Assembly: GCF_006715495.1 (NCBI RefSeq) | Contig: NZ_VFNI01000007.1 | Span: 1 to 64,000, forward strand | DNA: 64,000 nt | From: Herbaspirillum sp. SJZ106 | GTDB lineage: Bacteria; Pseudomonadota; Gammaproteobacteria; Burkholderiales; Burkholderiaceae_D | Direction of reading: 5' to 3' | Part shown: piece after piece, positions 44,331-53,286 of the stretch | How positions within the stretch are numbered: the first letter of the stretch is position 1 | Layout: the number at the start of each line of letters is the position of its first letter | Program-made: the position numbers and the translations under genes | The notes under the pieces: model-generated | What the model was told of the DNA's origin: nothing | Seen by the model: the letters and a program-made list of their open reading frames with translations, nothing else | The model's database searches: none

Positions 44331-45081
44331 TTGCTAGCCTCCCTAAATAGGACGGCTGGTAATGCTCGGGCGGCGTATCTTGGATTTTGAAGTTGGAATA
44401 GGTCAGCGTTGCCTTCACGGTTGGATTGATGGCATCGACAATTTTGAGAATGGTGGGACGTTGTTGCCCGAGTACGTTTCGATACCCCTCATAGCGAATG
44501 GTACGGATCAGTTTTTTGGACAACGAAAAGAAATCCGCCTTCAAGGGACGTAGATCCTTCTGTGTGATCCATAGCTGCACATACTGATAGGGGACGCTGT
44601 TTTGCCGTGCGCGCAGTTCAAGTCTTAACGCAGGCAGGTCATCTATGTGCTGTTTTTCAACGAGCTCTACACAATAGTCGAGACTGAAGACGACCCGAGC
44701 AACATCGGCATTCGATACCGCACCAGTGAGTTGCTGTTGCGGTGAGATGCGAACCGGGCGATTGGTGCCAGGAATGTAGATCCACATGTTAGGGCCATCC
44801 AGAAGCAGCGCCCGGCCACGTTGCCTGATGGGTTGGCGGTACAGAACCAAGCTTTTAGTGCGATTGTGTACTGATACTTCGAATTCGCTTTCGCCCTCCA
44901 AGGTGGATGTCAGGGAATTCACCTTTACGGTGAAGACGAAATTCTCCGAAGGAGAACGAATGGCATCAACCTTTTCCAGAATGGATGCTGCATCTACCGT
45001 ATCGATTTCTTGCGCAAGCACAATCAGCGGTATCGTGGCAAGTAGTGCCGCAGCAGACAAGATAAATTTGATGACATTCAT
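44326..45081 (-). CDS. LolA-like outer-membrane lipoprotein-sorting family carrier
   Basis: 251 residues from the ATG overlapping the permease stop (ATGA). A signal peptide ends IPLIVLAQE. The body matches COG2834-type proteins: strands around GESEFEVSVHNRTKSLVLY, then GPNMWIYIPGTNRPVRISPQQQLTGAVSNADVARVVFSLDY. LolA-like half-barrels shuttle acyl-chain-bearing cargo through the periplasm. Its place between a LolC-like permease and an outer-membrane barrel supports a lipid trafficking role. Confidence 0.8.
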   Translation of the reverse strand: MNVIKFILSAAALLATIPLIVLAQEIDTVDAASILEKVDAIRSPSENFVFTVKVNSLTSTLEGESEFEVSVHNRTKSLVLYRQPIRQRGRALLLDGPNMWIYIPGTNRPVRISPQQQLTGAVSNADVARVVFSLDYCVELVEKQHIDDLPALRLELRARQNSVPYQYVQLWITQKDLRPLKADFFSLSKKLIRTIRYEGYRNVLGQQRPTILKIVDAINPTVKATLTYSNFKIQDTPPEHYQPSYLGRLAN

Positions 45082-46298
45082 GTGTGGTGTAGTGCTCGGA
45101 TAATGTCGATACGCGATGCCAACCAGGCCGGATAGAACGATGACAGCATAGACGCCAGAAGTGCCGTGAAAAAGGCGTACAGGAAGGCGAATGAGTTCAG
45201 CTTGATGAACGCGGTATAACCCGTGGACATGCCTGGTGGAGCAGGTACCGCGATGCCGCCAGTCAGGTTGATGCCCCATGCCAGAAGCGCGCCCGCCGAC
45301 AGGCCTAGCAAGCTGCCAATAAGGCCGATCAGCGCACCTTCGCAGACAAACATGTTGACAATGCCTGTCCGTGTCTGGCCGATGGCGCGCAGTGCACCGA
45401 TTTCATTGAAACGTTCAAAGGCGGACATGCTCATGGTATTGGCGATGCTCAGAAATATCACTATCCCCAATACGATGGAAGCAAGTTTAAAGATACTGGT
45501 ATAGAGGTTAACTACACCACGATAAAATTCGGCCAATTCGAACCAGGACTTGTATTCAAGAGTCGGATCGCCAGCAATGCTCTGTGCCACCAGTTTTTCA
45601 ACGGATGGCATCTGATCTGTGTCGTTGGCAAGCACCAAAATTTTCTCTACCTTGGTCGTGTCGAAAAGGCGTTGTAGCAGTGGCAATGGTACTTTCACGT
45701 ACACGTTGTCATAGTCTTTCGACGCGGTTCTGACGATGCCAACCACGGTGCAATCTAGGGCATTGATCATCCCGCTCAGGGTAGTGGCGAGAATGGTCAA
45801 GGTCGTTTTTTCCGTTGCGTTCAATCCCTTCGCCAGCCCTGTGCCGATGACGCAGCCTTCTGGTGTATCGCTATCCAAGTGCGTACCGGCGATGATCGTT
45901 TCGAATGCCGAGAAATCCTCTTCCCGCTCGGGGATGATGCCTACCAGACGTGCAGAGAGCGAAGTTTCGCCGGAGCTGATCAAGCCAGAGCCGGTCAGGC
46001 GCCAAGTGGTGGTGTTGATTAGCGGTGATTGTCTGATGTCGCGCTCAATATGAGCTGGGTCGGCAATGAGAAAGCTTTCGGACAGGCCTGCGCCTTGATC
46101 GAAATAGCCTTTCTTGGCAATCTGTAGATGCCCGAGCTGAGTGCGAATGGTGGTTTCTCTCAAACCTTCGAAAGAGAAGGCAATGAAACCACCGAAAACA
46201 ATGATCGCGGCGGAGGCCGCAATGATGGACATAAAGGTGAGGGCGGTGCGTCGTTTATTGCGGAAAATATTTCTGAACGCGAGCTGGAAGGTATTCAT
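45078..46298 (-). CDS. FtsX/LolC-type ABC transporter permease
   Basis: A 406-residue inner-membrane protein. An N-terminal helix (TALTFMSIIAASAAIIVFGGFIAF) is followed by a ~200-residue periplasmic MacB-PCD-like domain and three C-terminal helices (SIVLGIVIFLSIANTMSMSAF, GALIGLIGSLLGLSAGALLAWGI, FAFLYAFFTALLASMLSSFYPAW). The motif ERFNEIGALRAIG is the family coupling helix. Such permeases extrude or extract substrates from the inner membrane by mechanotransmission. ATGA overlap with the LolA-like gene. Confidence 0.9.
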   Translation of the reverse strand: MNTFQLAFRNIFRNKRRTALTFMSIIAASAAIIVFGGFIAFSFEGLRETTIRTQLGHLQIAKKGYFDQGAGLSESFLIADPAHIERDIRQSPLINTTTWRLTGSGLISSGETSLSARLVGIIPEREEDFSAFETIIAGTHLDSDTPEGCVIGTGLAKGLNATEKTTLTILATTLSGMINALDCTVVGIVRTASKDYDNVYVKVPLPLLQRLFDTTKVEKILVLANDTDQMPSVEKLVAQSIAGDPTLEYKSWFELAEFYRGVVNLYTSIFKLASIVLGIVIFLSIANTMSMSAFERFNEIGALRAIGQTRTGIVNMFVCEGALIGLIGSLLGLSAGALLAWGINLTGGIAVPAPPGMSTGYTAFIKLNSFAFLYAFFTALLASMLSSFYPAWLASRIDIIRALHHT

Positions 46299-46302
46299 CG
46301 GA

Positions 46303-46959
46303 TCAGCGTTCCATCTTCAAGATGAAGCTGCCGATGGGAAAAAGCTGAACCTTGGGATCGTGGGTGGAAAAAATGAATGCTGTATTCAGCTCTTTATTCA
46401 GATCCGACATTAATGCCAGGAGGTCGGCTGCAGTATGACTGTCAAGATTGGCCGTGGGTTCATCCGCCAAGACGAAATCGGGCTCGGCTATTAGCGCACG
46501 GGCAATGGCAACGCGTTGTTTTTGGCCGCCAGAGAGTTGATTCGGGCGTTTTTTCATTTGCTGCTGCAATCCCACAGTTGCCAACATCCGTTCGGCACGC
46601 TGCTTTCTTTCTCTGCTATCGATACCGCACAAGATCAAGGGATACTCTACGTTCTCCATGGCATTAAGTACCGGAATCAGATTGAAGGATTGGAAAATGA
46701 AACCTAAATGATTGCGCCGCAAGGCAGCTTTCTCCGCGTCGTCAAGCGTATCCAGGTTATTGCCCATTACACTGACAGTGCCATCGCTCGGCTTAAGCAG
46801 GCAACCCATGATGCTCAACAGTGTCGATTTGCCGCTGCCGGAAGGGCCGGTAATGGAAATAATTTCTCCTGGTTCGGCACTGAACTCCAGATGGTGTAGC
46901 GCATGGGTCACCTGGTCGCCAATGTGATAGCGATGTGAGACATCCGTGAGCTTGATCAT
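46303..46959 (-). CDS. LolD/MacB-type ABC transporter ATPase
   Basis: 218 residues. Walker [11 protein letters not shown]-loop [18 protein letters not shown] (a LolD/MacB hallmark), signature LSGGQKQR, Walker [14 protein letters not shown] and H-loop STHD are all intact. It pairs with the adjacent permease, ending 4 bp before that gene starts. The ATG at 46959 overlaps the TPR gene stop (ATGA). Confidence 0.92.
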   Translation of the reverse strand: MIKLTDVSHRYHIGDQVTHALHHLEFSAEPGEIISITGPSGSGKSTLLSIMGCLLKPSDGTVSVMGNNLDTLDDAEKAALRRNHLGFIFQSFNLIPVLNAMENVEYPLILCGIDSRERKQRAERMLATVGLQQQMKKRPNQLSGGQKQRVAIARALIAEPDFVLADEPTANLDSHTAADLLALMSDLNKELNTAFIFSTHDPKVQLFPIGSFILKMER

Positions 46960-47654
46960 TTCATCGCTTTGTCTGCTTGCTGCGCCCAATCCGACTGTGG
47001 CGAGGCCTTTTTCGCTTGTGTATAGAAAGTCTCGGCCGCGCTCTTCCGTTTCTGTTCTTCTGCTATTTTCCCCAGTTTGTAATAGGCCTCGGCCAGCCTG
47101 TTGGGATCGACCTGTGCTCCTGATTCGGCTTCGTTGGTGAAGAAGAGATAATCGTTCTCGGCCGTAGTTTTGCGCGAAAACATGGCGGGCAGGTTGTAGG
47201 AAACACTGCCGCGGATAAAGCGCACGGTTAAGTTGCTCGGATCTTTCTTGACCGCTTTATCAAGTGCCGCCAGCCCTTTATTTACATTGCTGACCTTATT
47301 GACGACAAAGCTGCTATCGCGACCTGCCATGGCATAGGCACTACCCAGATAGGCCAGCATCTCAGCATTGTCTGGCTCTAGTTCGGTGGCTTTTTTCAGA
47401 TAACCTACTGCATTATCGCTAGCCCCAGCGACCTTCATACTGGCAAGTTGATGGCTTGCGATGCCTGCAGTCTTTAACCACTCTACGTCATTTTCATGCG
47501 TCAATAAGTGTGATTTGGCATTGTGTAGGATGGTGTCGAGTTTATGTCTATCGGTGACTCCATTGGGGATCTCTTGTGCCGTCGTGCAGGTGATGGGAGT
47601 GAGTGTAGTAATCAAGATCATCGCCACTTTGACGGGATATTGATAAATATTCAT
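46956..47654 (-). CDS. Periplasmic TPR protein
   Basis: A 232-residue protein with an N-terminal signal-like helix (VAMILITTLTPITCTTAQE). Tetratricopeptide-like repeats follow at ~80-115 (AVGYLKKATELEPDNAEMLAYLGSAYAMAG), ~125-150 and ~190-228. It is likely a periplasmic adaptor for the export machinery; no enzymatic motif is visible. It is translationally coupled to the ABC ATPase. Confidence 0.72.
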   Translation of the reverse strand: MNIYQYPVKVAMILITTLTPITCTTAQEIPNGVTDRHKLDTILHNAKSHLLTHENDVEWLKTAGIASHQLASMKVAGASDNAVGYLKKATELEPDNAEMLAYLGSAYAMAGRDSSFVVNKVSNVNKGLAALDKAVKKDPSNLTVRFIRGSVSYNLPAMFSRKTTAENDYLFFTNEAESGAQVDPNRLAEAYYKLGKIAEEQKRKSAAETFYTQAKKASPQSDWAQQADKAMK

Positions 47655-47678
47655 ATTGTTCAGTGATGAGTGATTGAG

Positions 47679-48986
47679 TTAAAGCATTGTCTGAATTTGT
47701 TGCAAACTGAAACGCCAAGGCCAATGAGATGATGGTTTGAACAACCACCATAAAGCGATGCGCTTATACCAGCGCTCCGCAAGATATTTATTAATAAATT
47801 CAGAAAATTGATATTTATCCAAATTGGATTCATTTCGATAAACAATAAGTCTAGAAAAATTAAGGAAGACGGGGTGGCAAATATGATTTTCTGACATATA
47901 GGCATGGTGTTTCTTGGAACGCTCAAACAGTATTTCGAAACCTAATTTGAGGTAAGTTGGCAACCGGGACGCGAAGCTCTCGGCAACAACAAACGATATG
48001 TCTTTGCTGAGAGCTAGTTCGGCGAAGCATTTAAATAATCCGTTTAATACATCTGGTCGGTCTCGATAAATAGGATCAACAGCTAATCGCCCTACATAAA
48101 GTATTTTTCCAATACGACGTAAAGGATCAAAAGAGACTTGCATATCTTTTTCCATTGAAAAAGAGGACTTTCTCCTATCTACGATGCAACGAATGCAACC
48201 AATAATTTTCTTTTTATGTTCGGCTATGAATATATGTGAGGCTTTTCCTAGTTGACGCTCATGTTTAGCGAGGTCGTCAGCGATTTCTCTTTCTGTTTTT
48301 CCACTTCCATCATCAATCGAATGATGGGTTTGTTGTGCATAAAAATGACAGAATCGGTTGAAATCAGCGGAATGAGTAGTGACTCTACGAAACGATAGAT
48401 CACCCATTACAAAATGTTGTTGCAGTTCGTTTCTTTTACCGAACCAAACGAAATTAAAGAAAATCGTAAGTAAGCCGCAGCCAATACAAAGGAGATAGGG
48501 GATAATCAAGAAGGAGACATGTGGCATTAACAATGTGCTCGCCAGCAATGAAGAGGTGTAAACGACACACCAGAGAGTAGAAATGGCGTAATGTAGTTGT
48601 CTTATTCCTCTGCCCTTGGAATAGAAAGCCGTGAAGGGCATTCTCCATAGAAGTAATAAACCGCTAAGTAGACTTAGCCACGCGAAAATAATAAACCCGG
48701 CGTATCCTTCATATTGTTCGGTGAAATAGTCGAGGGCAGTTAATCCAACATACAGTCCTAACATAGAAACCGAGATCGGGGATTTGATCTGAAAATGGAG
48801 TTCGGCAGTAATAAGGACTGCATATAGCAGTGCGCATAACATATAGGCGACGGAATGTTGGACAAACATTACGAGGCCCAAGCACACAATCATGTTTGCG
48901 AGGGAAAAAAATACAAAGAGGACGGGGAATAATTTTTCCACATCGTCTCTAGGTGTCGGTTCGCAAGCTGCACTATTGAACTTCAT
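47679..48986 (-). CDS. Membrane protein fused to a FeeM-like N-acyltransferase domain
   Basis: 435 residues from the ATG at 48986. About six hydrophobic helices occupy ~20-195. The C-terminal half looks like a GNAT-fold acyl-homoserine-lactone/N-acyl-amino-acid synthase relative: HIFIAEHKKKIIGCIRCIVD, then the core KILYVGRLAVDPIYRDRPDVLNGLFKCF and a later SFASRLPTYLKLGFE. Enzymes of this type take an acyl chain from acyl-ACP, and an ACP is encoded in the same operon. I infer it attaches the assembled chain to an amine at the membrane. It overlaps the PfkB-like gene by 14 bp. Confidence 0.6.
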   Translation of the reverse strand: MKFNSAACEPTPRDDVEKLFPVLFVFFSLANMIVCLGLVMFVQHSVAYMLCALLYAVLITAELHFQIKSPISVSMLGLYVGLTALDYFTEQYEGYAGFIIFAWLSLLSGLLLLWRMPFTAFYSKGRGIRQLHYAISTLWCVVYTSSLLASTLLMPHVSFLIIPYLLCIGCGLLTIFFNFVWFGKRNELQQHFVMGDLSFRRVTTHSADFNRFCHFYAQQTHHSIDDGSGKTEREIADDLAKHERQLGKASHIFIAEHKKKIIGCIRCIVDRRKSSFSMEKDMQVSFDPLRRIGKILYVGRLAVDPIYRDRPDVLNGLFKCFAELALSKDISFVVAESFASRLPTYLKLGFEILFERSKKHHAYMSENHICHPVFLNFSRLIVYRNESNLDKYQFSEFINKYLAERWYKRIALWWLFKPSSHWPWRFSLQQIQTML

Positions 48987-49887
48987 TTGCACTTTGCCTT
49001 GACTGAAGTTGAGTAATACAGTGGCCAATGAAAGTACGAGGGCTATCGGATTCGATTAGTTTGGTCAATGGAGTGATCGAATCCAGATAGGCCTGAGTTA
49101 GACGATCAATCAGCGTCTGCGGTGCTTCTGTAGATGACGAAGTTAAAAAATGGCCTGCTAATGAACCAACAAGTAGGTCACCACAACCAACATCGGTACG
49201 AGTCACCATAGGTTTTGGCGGAGGGAGTTCTCGGCGCTGATTTCCAGCTATGATGGTGACGCCTTGTGAGCCGCGTTTTATGATCAATGCTTTGTCATTA
49301 CCACCAAATGACACTCCCGATCGCACTGAGAGTGGTAGCGCTTTGTATTCGGTTTCGGTAATGGTGACAACATGTGCTTTTTGCAGACAAGCGTTGAGCG
49401 ATTTTTCTCTTATTCGTAGCCATTCAATGTGCGCATCCATAAAAATTAAAGATGGCGTACATGCAGTCAGTAAAGTTTGATACCAATCGGGATCGCCATT
49501 GGCGAGGATAAGCGCATGCCCACTCATGTTGTAATTCTTCGGGGGCATAGCGCGCCAAAGACTCGGATTATCAGATAAGGTGCCTTTCCCCGTCGCGCCA
49601 AGTATTGCTGGGCCGCTCCAGGTGATCATTGAGCGTGGTAACTTTGTTCTCAGCGGAATACATTCATCATCAATAGAAATGGCGATAGCATTGTCGACAT
49701 CGGTAAGATCTCTCCCGACTGCGGTTAGCAACGCGGTGCTGATACCGGCATAACGTACGCCAAGTGCCGCATAAATAGCCGGTCCACCGATAGTTGTGGT
49801 ATTGCCTGCGATCATTTTCATAGATAGGCCAGCAACTATCGCAGGTGATTTAGGATTGACTATTACGCTGCGTAAATCCGAGGACAT
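48973..49887 (-). CDS. PfkB/ribokinase-family kinase
   Basis: A 304-residue ribokinase-fold protein. GGPAIYAALGVRYAG near residue 34 is the PfkB N-terminal motif. The C-terminal motif reads DVGCGDLLVGSLAGHF (232 onward), keeping the catalytic Asp237 with Cys replacing the usual Ala of DTxGAGD. The start is supported by AAGGAAATT before ATG. It overlaps the KS-like gene by 38 bp. Its substrate is unknown; it could phosphorylate a sugar or alcohol group of the product. Confidence 0.72.
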   Translation of the reverse strand: MSSDLRSVIVNPKSPAIVAGLSMKMIAGNTTTIGGPAIYAALGVRYAGISTALLTAVGRDLTDVDNAIAISIDDECIPLRTKLPRSMITWSGPAILGATGKGTLSDNPSLWRAMPPKNYNMSGHALILANGDPDWYQTLLTACTPSLIFMDAHIEWLRIREKSLNACLQKAHVVTITETEYKALPLSVRSGVSFGGNDKALIIKRGSQGVTIIAGNQRRELPPPKPMVTRTDVGCGDLLVGSLAGHFLTSSSTEAPQTLIDRLTQAYLDSITPLTKLIESDSPRTFIGHCITQLQSRQSANEVQ

Positions 49888-50800
49888 AATTTCCTTTTCC
49901 AGGCAGTCGATAATTCAAAACAGCCTTGGATGCCGCACTCATAAAGAGATGATGCAAGGCATAGGGGACAAGAGGAGAGGTGAACAGCGTAGCGCTGCTT
50001 TTAATTTCTATTTTAAGTATCGCGGCATCTGTCCAGTCTTCTGGCAATGTATACGCGGTGCCTTCAGCTAAGTTGCCACAAAACGCCAATTGCCAATCAT
50101 TCTCCGAGTTCGGAACTCTAGCTAACATCAATCCAGCGGCGCCGTCTAACCATGGGCGTTGATCATCCAATGCCGCTAGCGCATTGCATTGAACCGGGCA
50201 AATTTCCTCGGCGCCAATGATTAGAAAGTAATCCGAACGTTGATGTATGAACGACAAATGGGCATACTCAATTGCCGCACAGACGCCGAATGCTCCATCC
50301 TGAAAGGAGATGGCGGCAGCATGCGTGTCAAGAGTTGCCGAGATCTGGGTAGTGATAGAGCTGGGAATTGAGCTAGGCAGCAATAGGGTATCGGTTTTAT
50401 CCCAGCCTTTAATCAGTCCAACGGTTTCGAATTCCCATGCTATCGGAGTAATGGCCGAGTTTGACGCAACAGCCATGCCAACACGATTACCGTGATAGTT
50501 TTCTTTGTCAGAAACAGTTTCAAGTAATTGCTTACCCAATAATGCCGCGAACACTGTTCCCTTGGCAGCAGAACGTGCACGCGCCACGCCGCTGCTGCGC
50601 ATTACGGACAATGGAATGTCGGTTGAGCAGGTAGTCGTTGCAATGTCTTTAATTCGATAGTCGCCAGTGTCACTGAAATCGATGGGATTTTCCAAGTCAG
50701 CCCACTTGGAATGGGAGGCAACACGTACGGAGTGATCTTGTTTATGGATCCAACCAATGGCTCGAACATAAGGTCCGTTGTCAAGAGTATTGATGCTCAT
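49850..50800 (-). CDS. Beta-ketoacyl synthase-like protein without the active-site Cys (chain-length-factor-like)
   Basis: A 316-residue thiolase-fold protein, shorter than a full ketosynthase. The nucleophile region reads AAAISFQDGAFGVCAAIEYA, with no Cys at the expected position and a Gln-Asp-Gly instead. ALDDQRPWLDGAAGLMLARV corresponds to the D-x-G-R-x-G-x-x-x-GE.. segment of ketosynthases. It overlaps the intact ketosynthase by ATGA. By analogy to KS-beta/CLF proteins I infer a non-condensing partner that shapes chain length. Confidence 0.65.
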   Translation of the reverse strand: MSINTLDNGPYVRAIGWIHKQDHSVRVASHSKWADLENPIDFSDTGDYRIKDIATTTCSTDIPLSVMRSSGVARARSAAKGTVFAALLGKQLLETVSDKENYHGNRVGMAVASNSAITPIAWEFETVGLIKGWDKTDTLLLPSSIPSSITTQISATLDTHAAAISFQDGAFGVCAAIEYAHLSFIHQRSDYFLIIGAEEICPVQCNALAALDDQRPWLDGAAGLMLARVPNSENDWQLAFCGNLAEGTAYTLPEDWTDAAILKIEIKSSATLFTSPLVPYALHHLFMSAASKAVLNYRLPGKGNYVLGFTQRNSQS

Positions 50801-52008
50801 TGAAATCCCTTGGGTGGCAATATCGTCATAGCGGCATTTATTCCTCCGAACCCAAGTGCCGTAACAAGTATTGGGCCTGATGTAATAGGATGAGGAGTAT
50901 TTAGTGTCAGATGAAGATTGTCATATTCAGGATCATGAGTACCAACTATATGGGGTAAGATTTTCTGACGGATCGCCTCACAAGCGGCCAGTACATTGAA
51001 TGCACCCGAGGCACCCATAGTGTGTCCCAGTGAACCCTTGGTAGACGTGCATAATGGGGATCTATTTCCAAAGACAATCTGCGCAGCAGAAGCTTCGGTT
51101 TTGTCGTTCTGGCGAGTACCCGTGCCGTGCCAGAAGATTCCATGAATATCGGACGGCTGCAATTGCGCTTGTTGTAACGCGCTTTGTATGACGATAGCGA
51201 TGCCGCTGGAATTAGGTTCAACCATATGGGTGGCATCACAGAATATAGAGGTTCCGGCGATCAACCCATATACGTCTTGTTCTGGAAGTAGATTTTCCCT
51301 GGATAAAAACATAGCAACCGCACCTTCACCCACGGTGGTGCCATCACGTTGCTTGTCATAAGGGCGGCAGCCCTGTTGCGACATAGCGCCGATATTATTG
51401 AATCCAACCGATGCCACGCGTGAGAGAGTGTCGATGGCAACAACAAGAACCGCATCGCAAAGATTGGCGTTTATGCGGTCTGAAGCATAAGAGATTGCTA
51501 CCAGCGAAGAGGCGCAAGCAGCAGATATGGTAACGCCAGGAAGTTCTCTGCCTAGACTTGTATTTATCTCCTTAATTAAATTGTCTTCCACAATACCTTT
51601 CCATGTTGATGAATCAATCATGGACATCTCACCACCAGCGCAATGTACGTTCGCTATTTCGGAAAGGGGTCCTGGGTTGCCATGCGAAGTTGCAACTAGT
51701 AATGACAGTGTGGCGGAGGGGTGTGTGGTCAGAAATTGGTCAATAGTTGCCCGCATTTGTTGGCCCACGATGCGCGCGAGTATATCGGTGCGCTGAGAAA
51801 AAGGTGGTTGCTCGTCCAACCCGGGGAAATTCAAAATAGCGGACAGAGGAGGGCTATCGGGCCAGCCAGGAATGATTGCGGAACCTTGTGAAAATATTCG
51901 CCGACCGGCCAGCAATGCTTCCCAACATTCAGCCCAAGTGTTACCTATATTGGCAATGGCACAGCATTGCTGTGAAATGGCAATTGATTGCTGATAATTT
52001 TTAATCAA
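50797..52008 (-). CDS. Beta-ketoacyl-ACP synthase (catalytic, KAS II/KS-alpha type)
   Basis: A 403-residue condensing enzyme. The full triad is present: Cys165 in ISAACASSL, His294 in WHGTGT and His329 in KGSLGHTMGASG (with Lys324). CRPYDKQRDGTTVGEGA is the central loop. It condenses malonyl-ACP with a growing acyl chain. Together with the Cys-less partner, ACP and dehydratase it forms the core of a type II assembly line. The N-terminus is somewhat diverged (MIKNYQQSIAISQQCCAIAN). Confidence 0.88.
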   Translation of the reverse strand: MIKNYQQSIAISQQCCAIANIGNTWAECWEALLAGRRIFSQGSAIIPGWPDSPPLSAILNFPGLDEQPPFSQRTDILARIVGQQMRATIDQFLTTHPSATLSLLVATSHGNPGPLSEIANVHCAGGEMSMIDSSTWKGIVEDNLIKEINTSLGRELPGVTISAACASSLVAISYASDRINANLCDAVLVVAIDTLSRVASVGFNNIGAMSQQGCRPYDKQRDGTTVGEGAVAMFLSRENLLPEQDVYGLIAGTSIFCDATHMVEPNSSGIAIVIQSALQQAQLQPSDIHGIFWHGTGTRQNDKTEASAAQIVFGNRSPLCTSTKGSLGHTMGASGAFNVLAACEAIRQKILPHIVGTHDPEYDNLHLTLNTPHPITSGPILVTALGFGGINAAMTILPPKGFQ

Positions 52009-52020
52009 TGGAATCTCCGT

Positions 52021-52509
52021 TTAGGCAGAGATTGATATGGTTGGTTTATTTATAATTGCACCGATACCAGAAACTCGACACACAAGGCGATTTCCGGCAC
52101 GTACGACCCCTTCATAAATGGTTTTATCAGCAATCTGATCGCTGACGGTAACTTCGGCGGTGATGGTCTCTCCTATAAAGGCTGGAGAAATGAACTCTCC
52201 TTTGCAGCGCCCCAGAACGGCTGTGTTTTCTCGCTTGTTTTTTTCAGCAGTTCCACCACTCAACACGCTATGCAACATTGTCGCTTGGCCAACCAATTCG
52301 ATATAAAGAACACCCGGCATAATTGAGGGGCCGTTGGCGAGATGTGCTGCCATCATAGGGTCTGAGCCAGATATTGATTTTTGAACAGTGATATTTCGGT
52401 TATCCCAAGCAATCACTCGATCGAGCAATAACCAAGGTGAGCGATACGGCACTAATCTGACGATTTGGTGATAGTCCAGCTGTTGTGGAAAGAGAGCTTC
52501 AGCAGTCAT
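52021..52509 (-). CDS. FabZ/FabA-like hot-dog dehydratase
   Basis: A 162-residue hot-dog-fold protein. The FabZ-type active-site stretch is recognisable as AAHLANGPSIMPGVLYIELVGQA, keeping a His and Glu at the expected spacing. CKGEFISPAFIGETITAEV is the typical later strand. It likely dehydrates 3-hydroxyacyl-ACP in this pathway. Spacing to the ketosynthase is 12 bp. Confidence 0.8.
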   Translation of the reverse strand: MTAEALFPQQLDYHQIVRLVPYRSPWLLLDRVIAWDNRNITVQKSISGSDPMMAAHLANGPSIMPGVLYIELVGQATMLHSVLSGGTAEKNKRENTAVLGRCKGEFISPAFIGETITAEVTVSDQIADKTIYEGVVRAGNRLVCRVSGIGAIINKPTISISA

Positions 52510-52523
52510 ATAGAAATCCCAAC

Positions 52524-52772
52524 TTAGTCTTTAACCTTGAGCAGTTCTTTTACTATTGCCTTGAGTTGGTCTCCTGTACATACATCGGGCATACGTTCAT
52601 CAGGGATTCTCACGTCGTAACGTTTCTGTATCTCTACGACTAAAGCTACGGCACCCAGTGAATCCATGTCATAAGCCTCATAAAAGTTAGCGGCCATCGA
52701 GAATTCGTTAATTTCACGATCCAAAGCGATTTCCATGATTTCTTTTATTTCACTGTCCTGAATTTCTATCAC
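52524..52772 (-). CDS. Acyl carrier protein
   Basis: An 82-residue acidic four-helix protein. The phosphopantetheine-attachment Ser lies in YDMDSLGAVALVVEIQKRYD, followed by helix III around IPDERMPDVCTGDQLKAIV. It carries the growing chain for the ketosynthase and the dehydratase. It lies 18 bp from the FabG fragment and 14 bp from the dehydratase, all on one strand. Confidence 0.88.
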   Translation of the reverse strand: MIEIQDSEIKEIMEIALDREINEFSMAANFYEAYDMDSLGAVALVVEIQKRYDVRIPDERMPDVCTGDQLKAIVKELLKVKD

Positions 52773-52790
52773 GTTGGTTTTCCTTCGTTG

Positions 52791-53145
52791 TCAAAGAGCC
52801 GTCATACCGCCGTCAACCTGAATAACTTGGCCGGTGATATGTCGGCCATCCTCACCTAACAAAAAAACCACCATTCCGGCCACGTCTGTTGGCTGCCCAA
52901 ATTGACGCAAAGGGGTATTCTTGAGCAGGCGCTCTATCGCTGGCATGGGAGTATTCCTAACCATGTTGCTTTCTATTGCACCGGGGGAAACCACATTGCA
53001 TGTGACGCCAAATCTTCCGAGTTCGACCGCAATTACCCGGCACATGGATTCAATCCCTCCTTTGGCGGCCGCATAGCTCAGTTGACCGGGATTACCCTTG
53101 ATGGCAGATACCGAACCAATGAGTACGATGCGTGCATATTTCGGT
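52791..53145 (-). pseudogene. 3' part of a FabG-type ketoreductase, cut by the IS element
   Basis: Reading leftward from about 53145 the frame gives ARIVLIGSVSA, then QLSYAAAKGG with the catalytic Tyr and Lys (YxxxK), a GAIESNMVRNTP segment and the C-terminal GQVIQVDGGMTAL, the hallmarks of SDR 3-oxoacyl reductases. The NAD(P)-binding N-terminal half is absent. The coding sense ends at the IS21 terminal repeats. An internal ATG at 53045 would only give a non-functional fragment. This was the operon's ketoreductase. Confidence 0.85.
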
Positions 53146-53286
53146 CACTACTGGACACCTGGTTCAGTCTGAACTGGACACTCAGATCGGAACCAGGTGG
53201 ACACTGTGACGGAAGTCTGGACAAGCAGCCGGCAACACAAGCATTGAAACGGCCACATGGACAGTTCTTCGGCAACGTGGACTTAT

